Origin: a virus
Strand: one strand, 5' to 3'
DNA length: 27,087 bases
Virus record (IMG/VR): IMGVR_UViG_3300042673_001038
Location: 1 to 27,087 of that record
Below are positions 6,736 to 12,752 of the stretch, piece after piece. Every line of letters begins with the position of its first letter. Positions within the stretch are counted from its first letter, which is position 1. Made by a program: the position numbers and the translations under genes. Below the pieces are notes generated by a model, which ran no database searches, was not told the origin of the DNA, and worked only from the letters and a program-made list of their open reading frames with translations.

Positions 6736-7497
6736 TTAGATACCCATCTCTTTACGTTTTTGCGTAGCCGATATAGCATGAATGTCTGCCCCCAAATCTA
6801 CTTGTTCAATTTTATATCCTACATCTCTACCATAAACAATGTTGGTAATGTTAGGTAGTCTTAATACTAATGCGCCATCCATAAAATCGTCTTTGGCAAT
6901 ATATTCTTTTACCTGATCGAACTTAAGAGGATCTTTTTCGCTTGTATTGTAGGTATTGCGGACTCCAAGAAGAACTTGGTCAGTTCTCTTGCCAGCCTCC
7001 TTGTAAAGGGCGTGGTGCCCCTCGTGCCATGGCTGGTACCTACCCAGCATAAGAGTTGTAGGTGCAGACCAGTCATGTAGTTTAAACTGATTAATGATTA
7101 CCGATGCCTTTTCATTTGCATCCCATTCATGGCTTATAAAAGCAATGTCATAGTTTGTTGGCATTTCAAACATCTTGTTGGTGTCTTCAAATCTTCCTTC
7201 TTCAATTGTGTTCATGAATACCAAAATATCTGGCTTGCCAAACGCAGCACGAGTTAAATCTGTTGGACATACAAAATCTACAATTACTGGTGCTACACCC
7301 TGCTTAGCAATAAGTCTTGCCATATCACCCATGCGTCGTGCTTGCTCAATCCTGTCTTCAGGGCTAAACCCTAAATCTGAATTTACGGTTGCACGAACCT
7401 CATCTGCATTTAGATGAATAGCATTAATTCTTTCTTTGAGTGCCTTGGCTAACTCTGTCTTTCCTGAACCTGGAAGACCTATAATCTGAATAATCAT
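6736..7497 (-). CDS. APS-kinase-like / HxGH nucleotidyltransferase fusion
   Basis: 253 residues with two domains. Residues 1-140 resemble adenylylsulfate kinase (CysC): P-loop GLPGSGKT (7-14), LNADEVR (29-35) and DLGFSPEDRIEQARRMG (41-57), the CysC hallmark. Residues about 146-253 are a nucleotidyltransferase of the NadM/NadR/cytidylyltransferase type, with GRYQPWHEGHHALY (HxGH at 158-161) and ISATQKR (242-248). APS kinase makes PAPS, the donor for sulfotransferases, one of which lies two genes upstream. The second domain may adenylylate or cytidylylate a small molecule; it does not carry the QxRNPxHxxH motif typical of ATP sulfurylase. A kinase acting on another substrate remains possible. 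It overlaps the oxygenase gene by four bases. Confidence 0.85.
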   Translation of the reverse strand: MIIQIIGLPGSGKTELAKALKERINAIHLNADEVRATVNSDLGFSPEDRIEQARRMGDMARLIAKQGVAPVIVDFVCPTDLTRAAFGKPDILVFMNTIEEGRFEDTNKMFEMPTNYDIAFISHEWDANEKASVIINQFKLHDWSAPTTLMLGRYQPWHEGHHALYKEAGKRTDQVLLGVRNTYNTSEKDPLKFDQVKEYIAKDDFMDGALVLRLPNITNIVYGRDVGYKIEQVDLGADIHAISATQKRKEMGI

Positions 7498-8057
7498 TTT
7501 TCACCTATCTCTGTGTTTGGCATAATGTCAATTAACAAATGCACTCTGTCTATTTCACTACCATTATTTACATAGTGGGTTCTTGAGTTGTTTATTTCCC
7601 AACATTCTCCAGCACCCATCTTAACCCTATCGTCCCCTACACCAAAGAATACCCTATCCGAAGTAACTACTGGGATATGGTTTCTTCTTGAAAGCATAAG
7701 GTAGTCTCCTGCATCATGATGATGTGCTATATCTTGACCTGCTTTTAACTTAATCAAAAGTACCATACCTCTGACACCCTTGTGGATTCTTTCAAGGTCT
7801 GAGATTATTGGCTCAAGAATTTCAAGCAGTCCAGTGTCATTAGATGTTTTCTGAGTATAAAATTTTTCTCCTTCTTTCCACATAAGATCTGCGGTATAGA
7901 CAAAGTATGAGTTAGTATCCTTATGAACATAGTAGTTGTCTTGTCGTGATGTATTAATAAACCACTCGTCAGAAAAACTATCTATATATTTTCTGATGGG
8001 TTCAACATCATACCTACTGTGTTGCTTAAAATTAAAGTCTTCCAGTGTCTTTCTCAT
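7494..8057 (-). CDS. Aspartyl/asparaginyl beta-hydroxylase-like 2-oxoglutarate/Fe(II) oxygenase
   Basis: 187 residues. The double-stranded beta-helix markers are in the right order: AHHHDAGDYL (111-120), RRNHIPVVTSDRVFFGVG (124-141), GECWEINNSRTHYVNN (150-165) and DRVHLLIDI (170-178). The pattern H-x-D near 113-115, H161 and R171 fits iron and 2-oxoglutarate ligands of the AspH/asparaginyl hydroxylase family. Such enzymes hydroxylate amino-acid side chains in proteins, free amino acids or peptide intermediates. Overlaps of four bases with both neighbours tie it to the APS-kinase fusion and the sulfotransferase. Substrate unknown. Confidence 0.85.
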   Translation of the reverse strand: MRKTLEDFNFKQHSRYDVEPIRKYIDSFSDEWFINTSRQDNYYVHKDTNSYFVYTADLMWKEGEKFYTQKTSNDTGLLEILEPIISDLERIHKGVRGMVLLIKLKAGQDIAHHHDAGDYLMLSRRNHIPVVTSDRVFFGVGDDRVKMGAGECWEINNSRTHYVNNGSEIDRVHLLIDIMPNTEIGEK

Positions 8058-8638
8058 CTTGCCTCCAGGGTCTGATTAAAATCTTTAGAATATCCAAAGT
8101 TAATAAAGTCAGAACTGTAAAAGTCCTGAACCATATTTATTTCTTTATCAGTATAGTCTTCTATATACGATTCTACCACATAGTTGCCTACATTGTAAAA
8201 TCCAAGTTCCCAGCCAAGTTCATCCTCTAACTCTTTTAGGTTTTCAAACTTATAAAGTCTTTCAACCTGGAGATTATCTTGGTCCATAATATAAAAAGAT
8301 TGGGGTATGTGAAGCAGTGGGCTTATTGTAGATATTTTCCCCTGCTTAATATTATCTAAGTACTGTGAAAAAGAGATGTCTGTTTGATTAGTTTTATTGT
8401 ATTGCTTATAGCAACTGTAGGTTCTTGTGTAGGGGTTTCTTACAACAGAAAAAGAGAAGACTCTATCGTCTATTATGTTTGCTTCTTTTAAATACGAGTA
8501 TGGATCATGATGCCTTGGCCATTCTCTTTTCCAGTTGTCTAAATTATTTTCATCTAATATTTTAGAAATTGAAGATCCTGCAGTCTTTGGTATATGAACA
8601 AATAGTATTGAGTTATAATCTTTTTGATTAATTATCAT
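8054..8638 (-). CDS. PAPS-dependent sulfotransferase (Sulfotransfer_2-like)
   Basis: 194 residues from ATG 8638; an upstream GTG lacks a Shine-Dalgarno sequence, while GAGG precedes the ATG. The 5'-phosphosulfate loop is FVHIPKTAGSSI (13-24) and the 3'-phosphate-binding segment is VVRNPYTRTYSCY (65-77). KFENLKELEDELG and the end segment DFINFGYSKDF are also typical. The family moves sulfate from PAPS to hydroxyl or amino groups of sugars, lipids or small molecules. It is rather short but retains both cofactor motifs. No signal peptide or membrane anchor is seen, so the target should be cytoplasmic. It sits next to the oxygenase and two genes before the APS-kinase fusion, a coherent sulfation set. 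Confidence 0.85.
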   Translation of the reverse strand: MIINQKDYNSILFVHIPKTAGSSISKILDENNLDNWKREWPRHHDPYSYLKEANIIDDRVFSFSVVRNPYTRTYSCYKQYNKTNQTDISFSQYLDNIKQGKISTISPLLHIPQSFYIMDQDNLQVERLYKFENLKELEDELGWELGFYNVGNYVVESYIEDYTDKEINMVQDFYSSDFINFGYSKDFNQTLEAR

Positions 8639-9467
8639 GATGTTCAGCCTCACTGTTTATTTCTTTAACAAGTTTATGAACCATCATGTCATTATTTTGG
8701 TTCCATGCTGTGTCCAGATTAGTAGTATTGGTGAATATTAGTAGGTCAGTTATCCCTTCATCCTTGAGATCAAATATTTGTTGTTTTACTTTTTGATAGT
8801 TTCCAACTATTGACCAACCCAAGAACCTAGGATTAAATACAGAGGTCTTTTCTTTATACTCTTTAATCTCTTCATCTGATTCTAAGATAGTTACATTGGC
8901 ACTAACCATTCGATTTTTAATACCATCAAACTTTTCTGGATTTTCTCTGTAGGTATCTAGCATACACAAGGACGTTCCATTAAACATTCTTACAGTCTCT
9001 AGAGAATAGTCAGAAAAACCACTAAAGACCATTGGTGGTCTTGCTTTTGTTGGACAATACAATTTGTACATGTTTACAAAATTTCTTAAGTAGGTGGTTC
9101 TTTTTTGAATGCTATCTACTGATTCTGATTCTCCAAAAATATCAAATTCTAAATCTGGCTCATCTTCTCTTTGATGAAAATCTCCAGCAACCCAATTAAA
9201 TACAAGCCTATTACTGTCTATTTGATCATATCCTATAGTCATCATTGCAGCATACTGAGCACTTACGTGATATGGTCTTAAAGCAATCATATACTTTAGT
9301 TTATGGCCTGGAGTAAGTGCAGCAGCAGACTTTATAAAATAGTCTGCTTGTGCTGAATGAAAGGTAAGTAATACTGAATCATATCCAGAGTCTTCTAGCC
9401 TATGAGAAAGATCTTTTAGTCCCTTTACATCCTTATGTTGATCTCTCAACATATAGTGAATCTTCAT
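8628..9467 (-). CDS. Luciferase-like flavin-dependent monooxygenase (LLM), copy 2
   Basis: 279 residues. The family core is KYMIALRPYHVSAQYAAMM (58-76), then DQIDSNRLVFNWVAGDF (81-97), matching the SsuD/luciferase pattern and copy 1 at 886-1767. The N-terminus MKIHYMLRDQHKDVKGLKDL and the mid-part RLEDSGYDSVLLTF fit a complete TIM barrel start. The end segment DEGITDLLIFTN corresponds to the C-terminal strand and helix near the active site. It lies two bases after the DUF7455 gene and overlaps the sulfotransferase start by 11 bases. It needs reduced flavin from the host. Substrate unknown. Confidence 0.84.
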   Translation of the reverse strand: MKIHYMLRDQHKDVKGLKDLSHRLEDSGYDSVLLTFHSAQADYFIKSAAALTPGHKLKYMIALRPYHVSAQYAAMMTIGYDQIDSNRLVFNWVAGDFHQREDEPDLEFDIFGESESVDSIQKRTTYLRNFVNMYKLYCPTKARPPMVFSGFSDYSLETVRMFNGTSLCMLDTYRENPEKFDGIKNRMVSANVTILESDEEIKEYKEKTSVFNPRFLGWSIVGNYQKVKQQIFDLKDEGITDLLIFTNTTNLDTAWNQNNDMMVHKLVKEINSEAEHHDN

Positions 9468-9469
9468 TA

Positions 9470-9697
9470 CTAGGCTAGTTTTTCTCGCTCATCAATGACA
9501 CTGATCATAAATGACATCATGCTATTGTATCCATCTGGTATAGACATAATCTTGTTGTAATGGTGACCACAAAATAACAATTCTCCGCTAATTCCAGTCA
9601 CTTTAACTAACGCTTCAGCGTTGCAACGATCACATCTATCTAAAGGCGTAAGAGTCCATTCTTTTTCTTCTACCTTTTCCTTGGTCATACCAAACAT
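9470..9697 (-). CDS. DUF7455-like zinc-ribbon protein
   Basis: 75 residues from ATG 9697, just after the FmdB stop; a GTG at 9736 would extend it by 13 residues into the previous gene. The core LTPLDRCDRCNAEALVKV...LLFCGHHYNK, with C22, C25, C43, H45 and H46, is the small zinc-binding pattern that I associate with DUF7455, common in Actinobacteria and their phages. Function unknown. Confidence 0.72.
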   Translation of the reverse strand: MFGMTKEKVEEKEWTLTPLDRCDRCNAEALVKVTGISGELLFCGHHYNKIMSIPDGYNSMMSFMISVIDEREKLA

Positions 9698-9701
9698 TAT
9701 A

Positions 9702-9887
9702 CTACCGCTTTCTGTTATCAGTGGAATAAAATCCACTACCGTTGAATACTGCTCCTACATTAGAGTATACACGAACTAGCGTGTGATTGCAAGTCTCGCA
9801 TGTATATCCAGGATCATTTTCTTTAATAGAACGTTCCTTGATATATCTTTGTGCACATGGCATACAATCATATTCGTACAGTGCCAT
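9702..9887 (-). CDS. FmdB-type CxxC zinc-ribbon protein
   Basis: 61 residues: MALYEYDCMPC at the start, C8/C11 and C30/C33 as two CxxC pairs, and an end segment FNGSGFYSTDNRK. This is the classical FmdB/CxxC_CxxC_SSSS layout (MPLYEYRC..C...C..C...GSGFY.TD), a small protein sometimes called a regulator, with no settled function. Common in Actinobacteria and phages. Family length is normal. Confidence 0.85.
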   Translation of the reverse strand: MALYEYDCMPCAQRYIKERSIKENDPGYTCETCNHTLVRVYSNVGAVFNGSGFYSTDNRKR

Positions 9888-9890
9888 AGA

Positions 9891-9998
9891 TTACTTCTTC
9901 TTTTTTGCTTTTACTGTCCAGACTGGTGCATTGAGATTGTCTCCGCCCCACTCATATCCAAGTGTTTTAACAACAAACCTAATAAATTTAATACGCAT
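9891..9998 (-). CDS. Hypothetical micro-protein (35 aa)
   Basis: A 35-residue ORF, MRIKFIRFVVKTLGYEWGGD, then NLNAPVWTVKAKKKK. Its ATG overlaps the stop of the DUF2061 gene (TAATG) and AAGG lies upstream, which supports translation. It is basic and may associate with membrane or nucleic acid. Unrecognised. Confidence 0.55.
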   Translation of the reverse strand: MRIKFIRFVVKTLGYEWGGDNLNAPVWTVKAKKKK

Positions 9999-10216
9999 TA
10001 TTTTACCTTGTGTCCAAACTTTGCCCAGACTCTCTCATGTAGGTAATAGAATGTCATTTCTAATGCCATGTATGAAAGTGCATATAGTCCAACATACTCC
10101 CACTCAGCCTCACCATAAATTATATGGCTTGCTGCAAATAAAATTCCAGCAACAAAAGTAAAATGTACAAATGGCCAACTGATTGTTTTTAGTACTGATT
10201 TCTTTTTAGATTCCAT
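9998..10216 (-). CDS. DUF2061-like membrane protein, copy 2
   Basis: 72 residues: SVLKTISWPFVHFTFVAGIL, a second hydrophobic segment VGLYALSYMALEMTFYYLHE, and RVWAKFGHK at the end. The basic N-terminus, two helices and HER-W...G ending match DUF2061 and the copy at 6487-6690, although the GT-x-DTF element is replaced. It is joined to the endolysin by TAATG overlap. A role in lysis (for example as a holin partner) is possible from its place, but nothing in the sequence proves it. Confidence 0.72.
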   Translation of the reverse strand: MESKKKSVLKTISWPFVHFTFVAGILFAASHIIYGEAEWEYVGLYALSYMALEMTFYYLHERVWAKFGHKVK

Positions 10217-10854
10217 TATAGTGCTACCTGAGCCTTTCCTCCGCCACCAGATGACTTCTTTGCAGCAGGCTTTGCAGCCTTCTTTGGTGCTGGTGTTGAT
10301 GTCTTTGCAGATTCAACTATCTTGTTAAGTAGTGGAGCATTCTCTTCACCAGTATAAACTGGACGACCCCAGCCGACTACAGCGTTGACCAACTTCTTCT
10401 TGTTGTTCTTTACATATGCACGAGTCTTCTCTACGCACATTCCGCCGTTGCGCTGATCTCCCTTTGCAGTTCCTGAAGTGTTTCCTTCAATAACTTGGAT
10501 CGTTCCATCTCCGTTGTTCTTAATGCAAAGACCAACATGTGAAATACGATTTACACCATCGTCTGGGAAATCAAAATAGATCCAGTCTCCTGGAGTTGGA
10601 TCATCATTGCGAGCATCTGACCAACGCTCATTCTTCTTAAACCAATCTGCTGCTTGAACTGTTGATGCAGACTTAGGGAATGACTTTACTCCCGCAGTAA
10701 ATGCTGTCCAAGAAACGAATGACTGGCACCATGGTTGAAAATTAACCTTGATCCATGCGCCGTACTTTGTTTCGTTATCTTTAGGGCCTTCTATTGTCCC
10801 TACTTCTTTCTTTGCAACCTCAATGATTGCTTCTACTGATCCTTTTGCTGCCAT
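10216..10854 (-). CDS. Endolysin with CHAP domain
   Basis: 212 residues from ATG 10854; AAGGAGG lies six bases upstream. The ATG at 10875 would place that site inside the gene and would coincide with the predicted transcription start. The CHAP domain spans about 8-165: PWCQSFVSW with the nucleophile C43, GDWIYFDF, SHVGLCI with H106, and VIEGNT with E123/N125. CHAP enzymes cut amide bonds in peptidoglycan. The C-terminal about 35 residues form a Lys/Ala/Pro tail ending in AAKKSSGGGGKAQVAL, similar to the tail of the membrane protein at 421-720, and may bind the cell wall or another lysis component. No signal peptide is seen, so release depends on a holin. It is the first gene of the long operon. 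Confidence 0.9.
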   Translation of the reverse strand: MAAKGSVEAIIEVAKKEVGTIEGPKDNETKYGAWIKVNFQPWCQSFVSWTAFTAGVKSFPKSASTVQAADWFKKNERWSDARNDDPTPGDWIYFDFPDDGVNRISHVGLCIKNNGDGTIQVIEGNTSGTAKGDQRNGGMCVEKTRAYVKNNKKKLVNAVVGWGRPVYTGEENAPLLNKIVESAKTSTPAPKKAAKPAAKKSSGGGGKAQVAL

Positions 10855-10883
10855 GATATGCCTCCTTGTTGACATGTACTTCT

Positions 10884-10892
10884 ATTATATCA
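10884..10892 (-). promoter_or_regulatory. Extended -10 promoter of the endolysin operon
   Basis: TGATATAAT at 10892-10884 is a full extended -10 element; no convincing -35 hexamer is found 17 bases upstream, which would lie in the tRNA gene. The start would be near 10877, about 22 bases before the endolysin ATG. The element begins right after the 3' end of the tRNA. Confidence 0.6.
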
Positions 10893-10894
10893 CG

Positions 10895-10967
10895 CTGTCC
10901 CACCTGGCCTCGATCCAGGGACATCCGAATTAACAGTTCGGCACTCTACCATCTGAGTTATAGGACA
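10895..10967 (-). tRNA. tRNA-Asn (anticodon GTT)
   Basis: A full cloverleaf reads on the minus strand from 10967: acceptor TGTCCTA paired with TGGGACA (one T-G pair), D stem ACTC/GAGT with AGATGGTA loop, anticodon stem CCGAA/TTCGG with loop CTGTTAA, variable ATGTC, T stem CCTGG/CCAGG. The anticodon GTT reads AAC and AAU, so it is tRNA-Asn; the discriminator base is G, as usual for Asn. The T loop is ATCGAGG, with A instead of T at position 54, and CCA is not encoded. Asparagine codons are common in this AT-rich genome. Confidence 0.92.
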
Positions 10968-11002
10968 ATGGGGCAGTTTTAAGTCATGCCTAGGACTATT
11001 TT

Positions 11003-11896
11003 TTAGTTACGAATATATGATGCTGTACCAATTAAAATCTTTGGAAGAGATGCTAAGTACTCTCCAAAAGTTTTAAAGGTGTTGCGGTTTACATATGATG
11101 CTGCTGATACTACTGTTGCTACAGAACTTCCAGCAGTCTTCAGTTCTGACCCGTTATACTTTGTAATCTTTACCAAACCAGGGGCAACCATATCAAGTCC
11201 AGGACCTGTATTGGTAACGCCTTCAAGTTGTGTTTCATTTCCTAGCGCACCTACACCGATTACTCCTGGGATACATGCTGGGAACCCAACGAATGTTTGC
11301 TTATCATTACCAGTTGCAATAAATGTAGGAACATTGATCATGTTTAATTGTGATACCTGATTTGTAAATGCACCAGATGAATCTCTGCAACCAGGGTGAG
11401 GAGACTTAGCCTTTGTTTTTAGATCTGTGTGAATACCAGACTGACTCACTGAAACTGCGTCAATACTGTACTTTGATGCATTTGCAGTTACCCATTCTAA
11501 ACCCTTAAGAATAGTTTCTCCATTGCTTGGTGTTGATGAGTTTCCTAAAGATGTAACATTGTGGATTCTGATAAAAACAATTTTAATGTTTGGATTAGTT
11601 ACCAATGCAGCCTTAACCATCTGATCACCGTGATAAGTTCCATTGTTTAACCAAGTTTGACCAGTAGTTGGCCATGGCGCAGATGCTGCACCTGGACCTT
11701 CCATGAATTGCTGTCCGTTAGGGCAAGCCATATTCTTCACTGTTGTAAAACAAACCTCGTGAATAATTGATGAAAAGTTCTTAGAGTTAATGGCTGTGTC
11801 AAGAATTGCCAAAACCTTTTGATCTTGTGCCTGTGCTGGTGCAAGTGCTGTAAATGCAATTGCGATTGATAGTAGTGCTAGTAGTGTCTTCTTCAT
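11003..11896 (-). CDS. Secreted subtilisin-like (S8) serine protease
   Basis: 297 residues from ATG 11896 with AAGGAG upstream; a longer frame to 11968 is not supported. Residues 1-24 are a signal peptide (MKKTLLALLSIAIAFTALAP, then AQAQ). The catalytic triad is readable: AILDTA with D33, YHGDQMVKAAL with H89, and GSSVAT with S258, in the usual order; ATGND provides the oxyanion-hole Asn. It lacks a clear long propeptide between the signal and D33. The family cuts proteins outside the cell. In a phage it could process or degrade surface proteins or assist release. It follows the acidic gene at 11917 by 20 bases and is the last gene before the tRNA. Confidence 0.88.
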   Translation of the reverse strand: MKKTLLALLSIAIAFTALAPAQAQDQKVLAILDTAINSKNFSSIIHEVCFTTVKNMACPNGQQFMEGPGAASAPWPTTGQTWLNNGTYHGDQMVKAALVTNPNIKIVFIRIHNVTSLGNSSTPSNGETILKGLEWVTANASKYSIDAVSVSQSGIHTDLKTKAKSPHPGCRDSSGAFTNQVSQLNMINVPTFIATGNDKQTFVGFPACIPGVIGVGALGNETQLEGVTNTGPGLDMVAPGLVKITKYNGSELKTAGSSVATVVSAASYVNRNTFKTFGEYLASLPKILIGTASYIRN

Positions 11897-11916
11897 TGTG
11901 TTCTCCTTGTTGTTGT

Positions 11917-12135
11917 TTATTGTTTGATTTTTAAAACTACTTGGCAAGGGTCTCCGCCCTCTTCCCATTCTTGTTGTTCTTCATCTGTCATATAGGGATC
12001 TCCCTCATGAGTATTGCAGAACGGCTCTGTTACCCATCCCCGCTCAATTCCGTTTTCAAGCCAGATCTCAAACTCATCAAAGTCTGACTCTATATTCTGA
12101 ATGTCCTTTAGGATCTCTTCAAATTCTTCGCTCAT
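11917..12135 (-). CDS. Acidic hypothetical protein (72 aa)
   Basis: 72 residues, very acidic at the N-terminus (MSEEFEEILKDIQNIESDFD) and in TDEEQQEWEEGGDPC. The core GWVTEPFCNTHEGDPY contains Cys and His that could bind metal; a second Cys lies in GDPCQVV. Short acidic proteins with this core occur, as I recall, in actinobacteriophages without assigned function. A GGAG lies rather far (12 bases) upstream of the ATG. Confidence 0.65.
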   Translation of the reverse strand: MSEEFEEILKDIQNIESDFDEFEIWLENGIERGWVTEPFCNTHEGDPYMTDEEQQEWEEGGDPCQVVLKIKQ

Positions 12136-12150
12136 ATATTTAGTATACTC

Positions 12151-12675
12151 CTAAAGACTGACAATGTCAACTGGACCCATGCAGGATGGGTTAAATTTAA
12201 TAGCAGCATTTACTGCTTGCATTACTCTGTTCCTTGCATTTTTCTGCTTATCTGTTGCATACAAAACCCCATAAGCATACTCTGCGCCAGAGCCCATGGC
12301 AAGATATGGAAGTGTGTACTTAGATAAAGACATATCTCCAGAACTGTGTTCATAGATGTTTCCACGAACTGCAATAATTAAACCAAGGTCTCCATCTTTA
12401 GATGTGTCTACCCAGAACTCATTATAGAATTCACGCAGTTCTTTAATAAACCTTGTCTGCATAAACCTATCTGTATCTTTAATGTTAGGCGCAGTTGGTT
12501 TAAAGTTGTAACGGATTCTTTCTCCGTCCATTGATCCAGCATATCCAATTAAGTATGGACCTATCTTCCAAACCTTTGGTGCTTCAAGTGCGAGAATGGT
12601 ACCATCATCTGATGCTCCACGATCTCCAGCCATATAAATTTTATCTTCATGGCGTACAACTGCAATACAGGTCAT
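12151..12675 (-). CDS. HslV/proteasome-beta-like Ntn hydrolase
   Basis: 174 residues. The N-terminus MTCIAVVRHEDKIYMAGDRG is the HslV/proteasome beta pattern: Met removal exposes Thr as nucleophile; D18 and K34 or K37 correspond to the catalytic Asp and Lys, and LIGYAGSMDG to the conserved G-x-AG loop. Known members form ring-shaped peptidases driven by an ATPase such as HslU; no such ATPase is visible here. Phages also carry HslV-like proteins of unclear role, for example as prohead-like or proteolytic partners. Its ribosome binding site GGAGAGGG lies in a 12-bp stem (see 12676-12734), which implies controlled translation. Confidence 0.83.
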   Translation of the reverse strand: MTCIAVVRHEDKIYMAGDRGASDDGTILALEAPKVWKIGPYLIGYAGSMDGERIRYNFKPTAPNIKDTDRFMQTRFIKELREFYNEFWVDTSKDGDLGLIIAVRGNIYEHSSGDMSLSKYTLPYLAMGSGAEYAYGVLYATDKQKNARNRVMQAVNAAIKFNPSCMGPVDIVSL

Positions 12676-12734
12676 GACAGAGCCCTCTCCAGATATGTGA
12701 TACTCAAGTATACCATTACCCAGAGAGGGCTGTC
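12676..12734 (-). promoter_or_regulatory. Long hairpin that would hide the Shine-Dalgarno site of the HslV-like gene
   Basis: The left and right arms pair perfectly: 12676-12680 with 12730-12734 (5 bp) and 12683-12689 with 12723-12729 (7 bp), with a two-base bulge on one side. The Shine-Dalgarno GGAGAGGG (12690-12683), seven bases before ATG 12675, is almost wholly inside the stem. The promoter at 12707-12736 starts transcription in the loop, so its own mRNA lacks the pairing arm. There is no T-tract after the stem, so it is not a classical terminator. Confidence 0.7.
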
Positions 12735-12736
12735 AA
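12707..12736 (-). promoter_or_regulatory. Promoter of the HslV-like gene
   Basis: TTGACA (12736-12731), an 18-base spacer, then TGGTATACT with TATACT at 12712-12707 (extended -10, one mismatch). The predicted start is close to 12700, inside the loop of the hairpin at 12676-12734, giving a short leader of about 25 bases. Confidence 0.7.
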
Positions 12737-12752
12737 CTACCGTCAATAATGA

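Noticed and set aside
6736-7497. Second domain as classical ATP sulfurylase
   Set aside because: The motif is GRYQPWHEGH with ISATQKR, typical of NMN or cytidylyl transferases, not QxRNPxHxxH of ATP sulfurylase. Kept only as an open functional question.
10895-10967. tRNA as phage attachment site
   Set aside because: No integrase, recombinase or repeated tRNA end is visible in the window.
10968-11002. Terminator after the subtilase gene
   Set aside because: Only a four-base-pair stem around the CCTAGG palindrome and no T-tract directly after it; not convincing.
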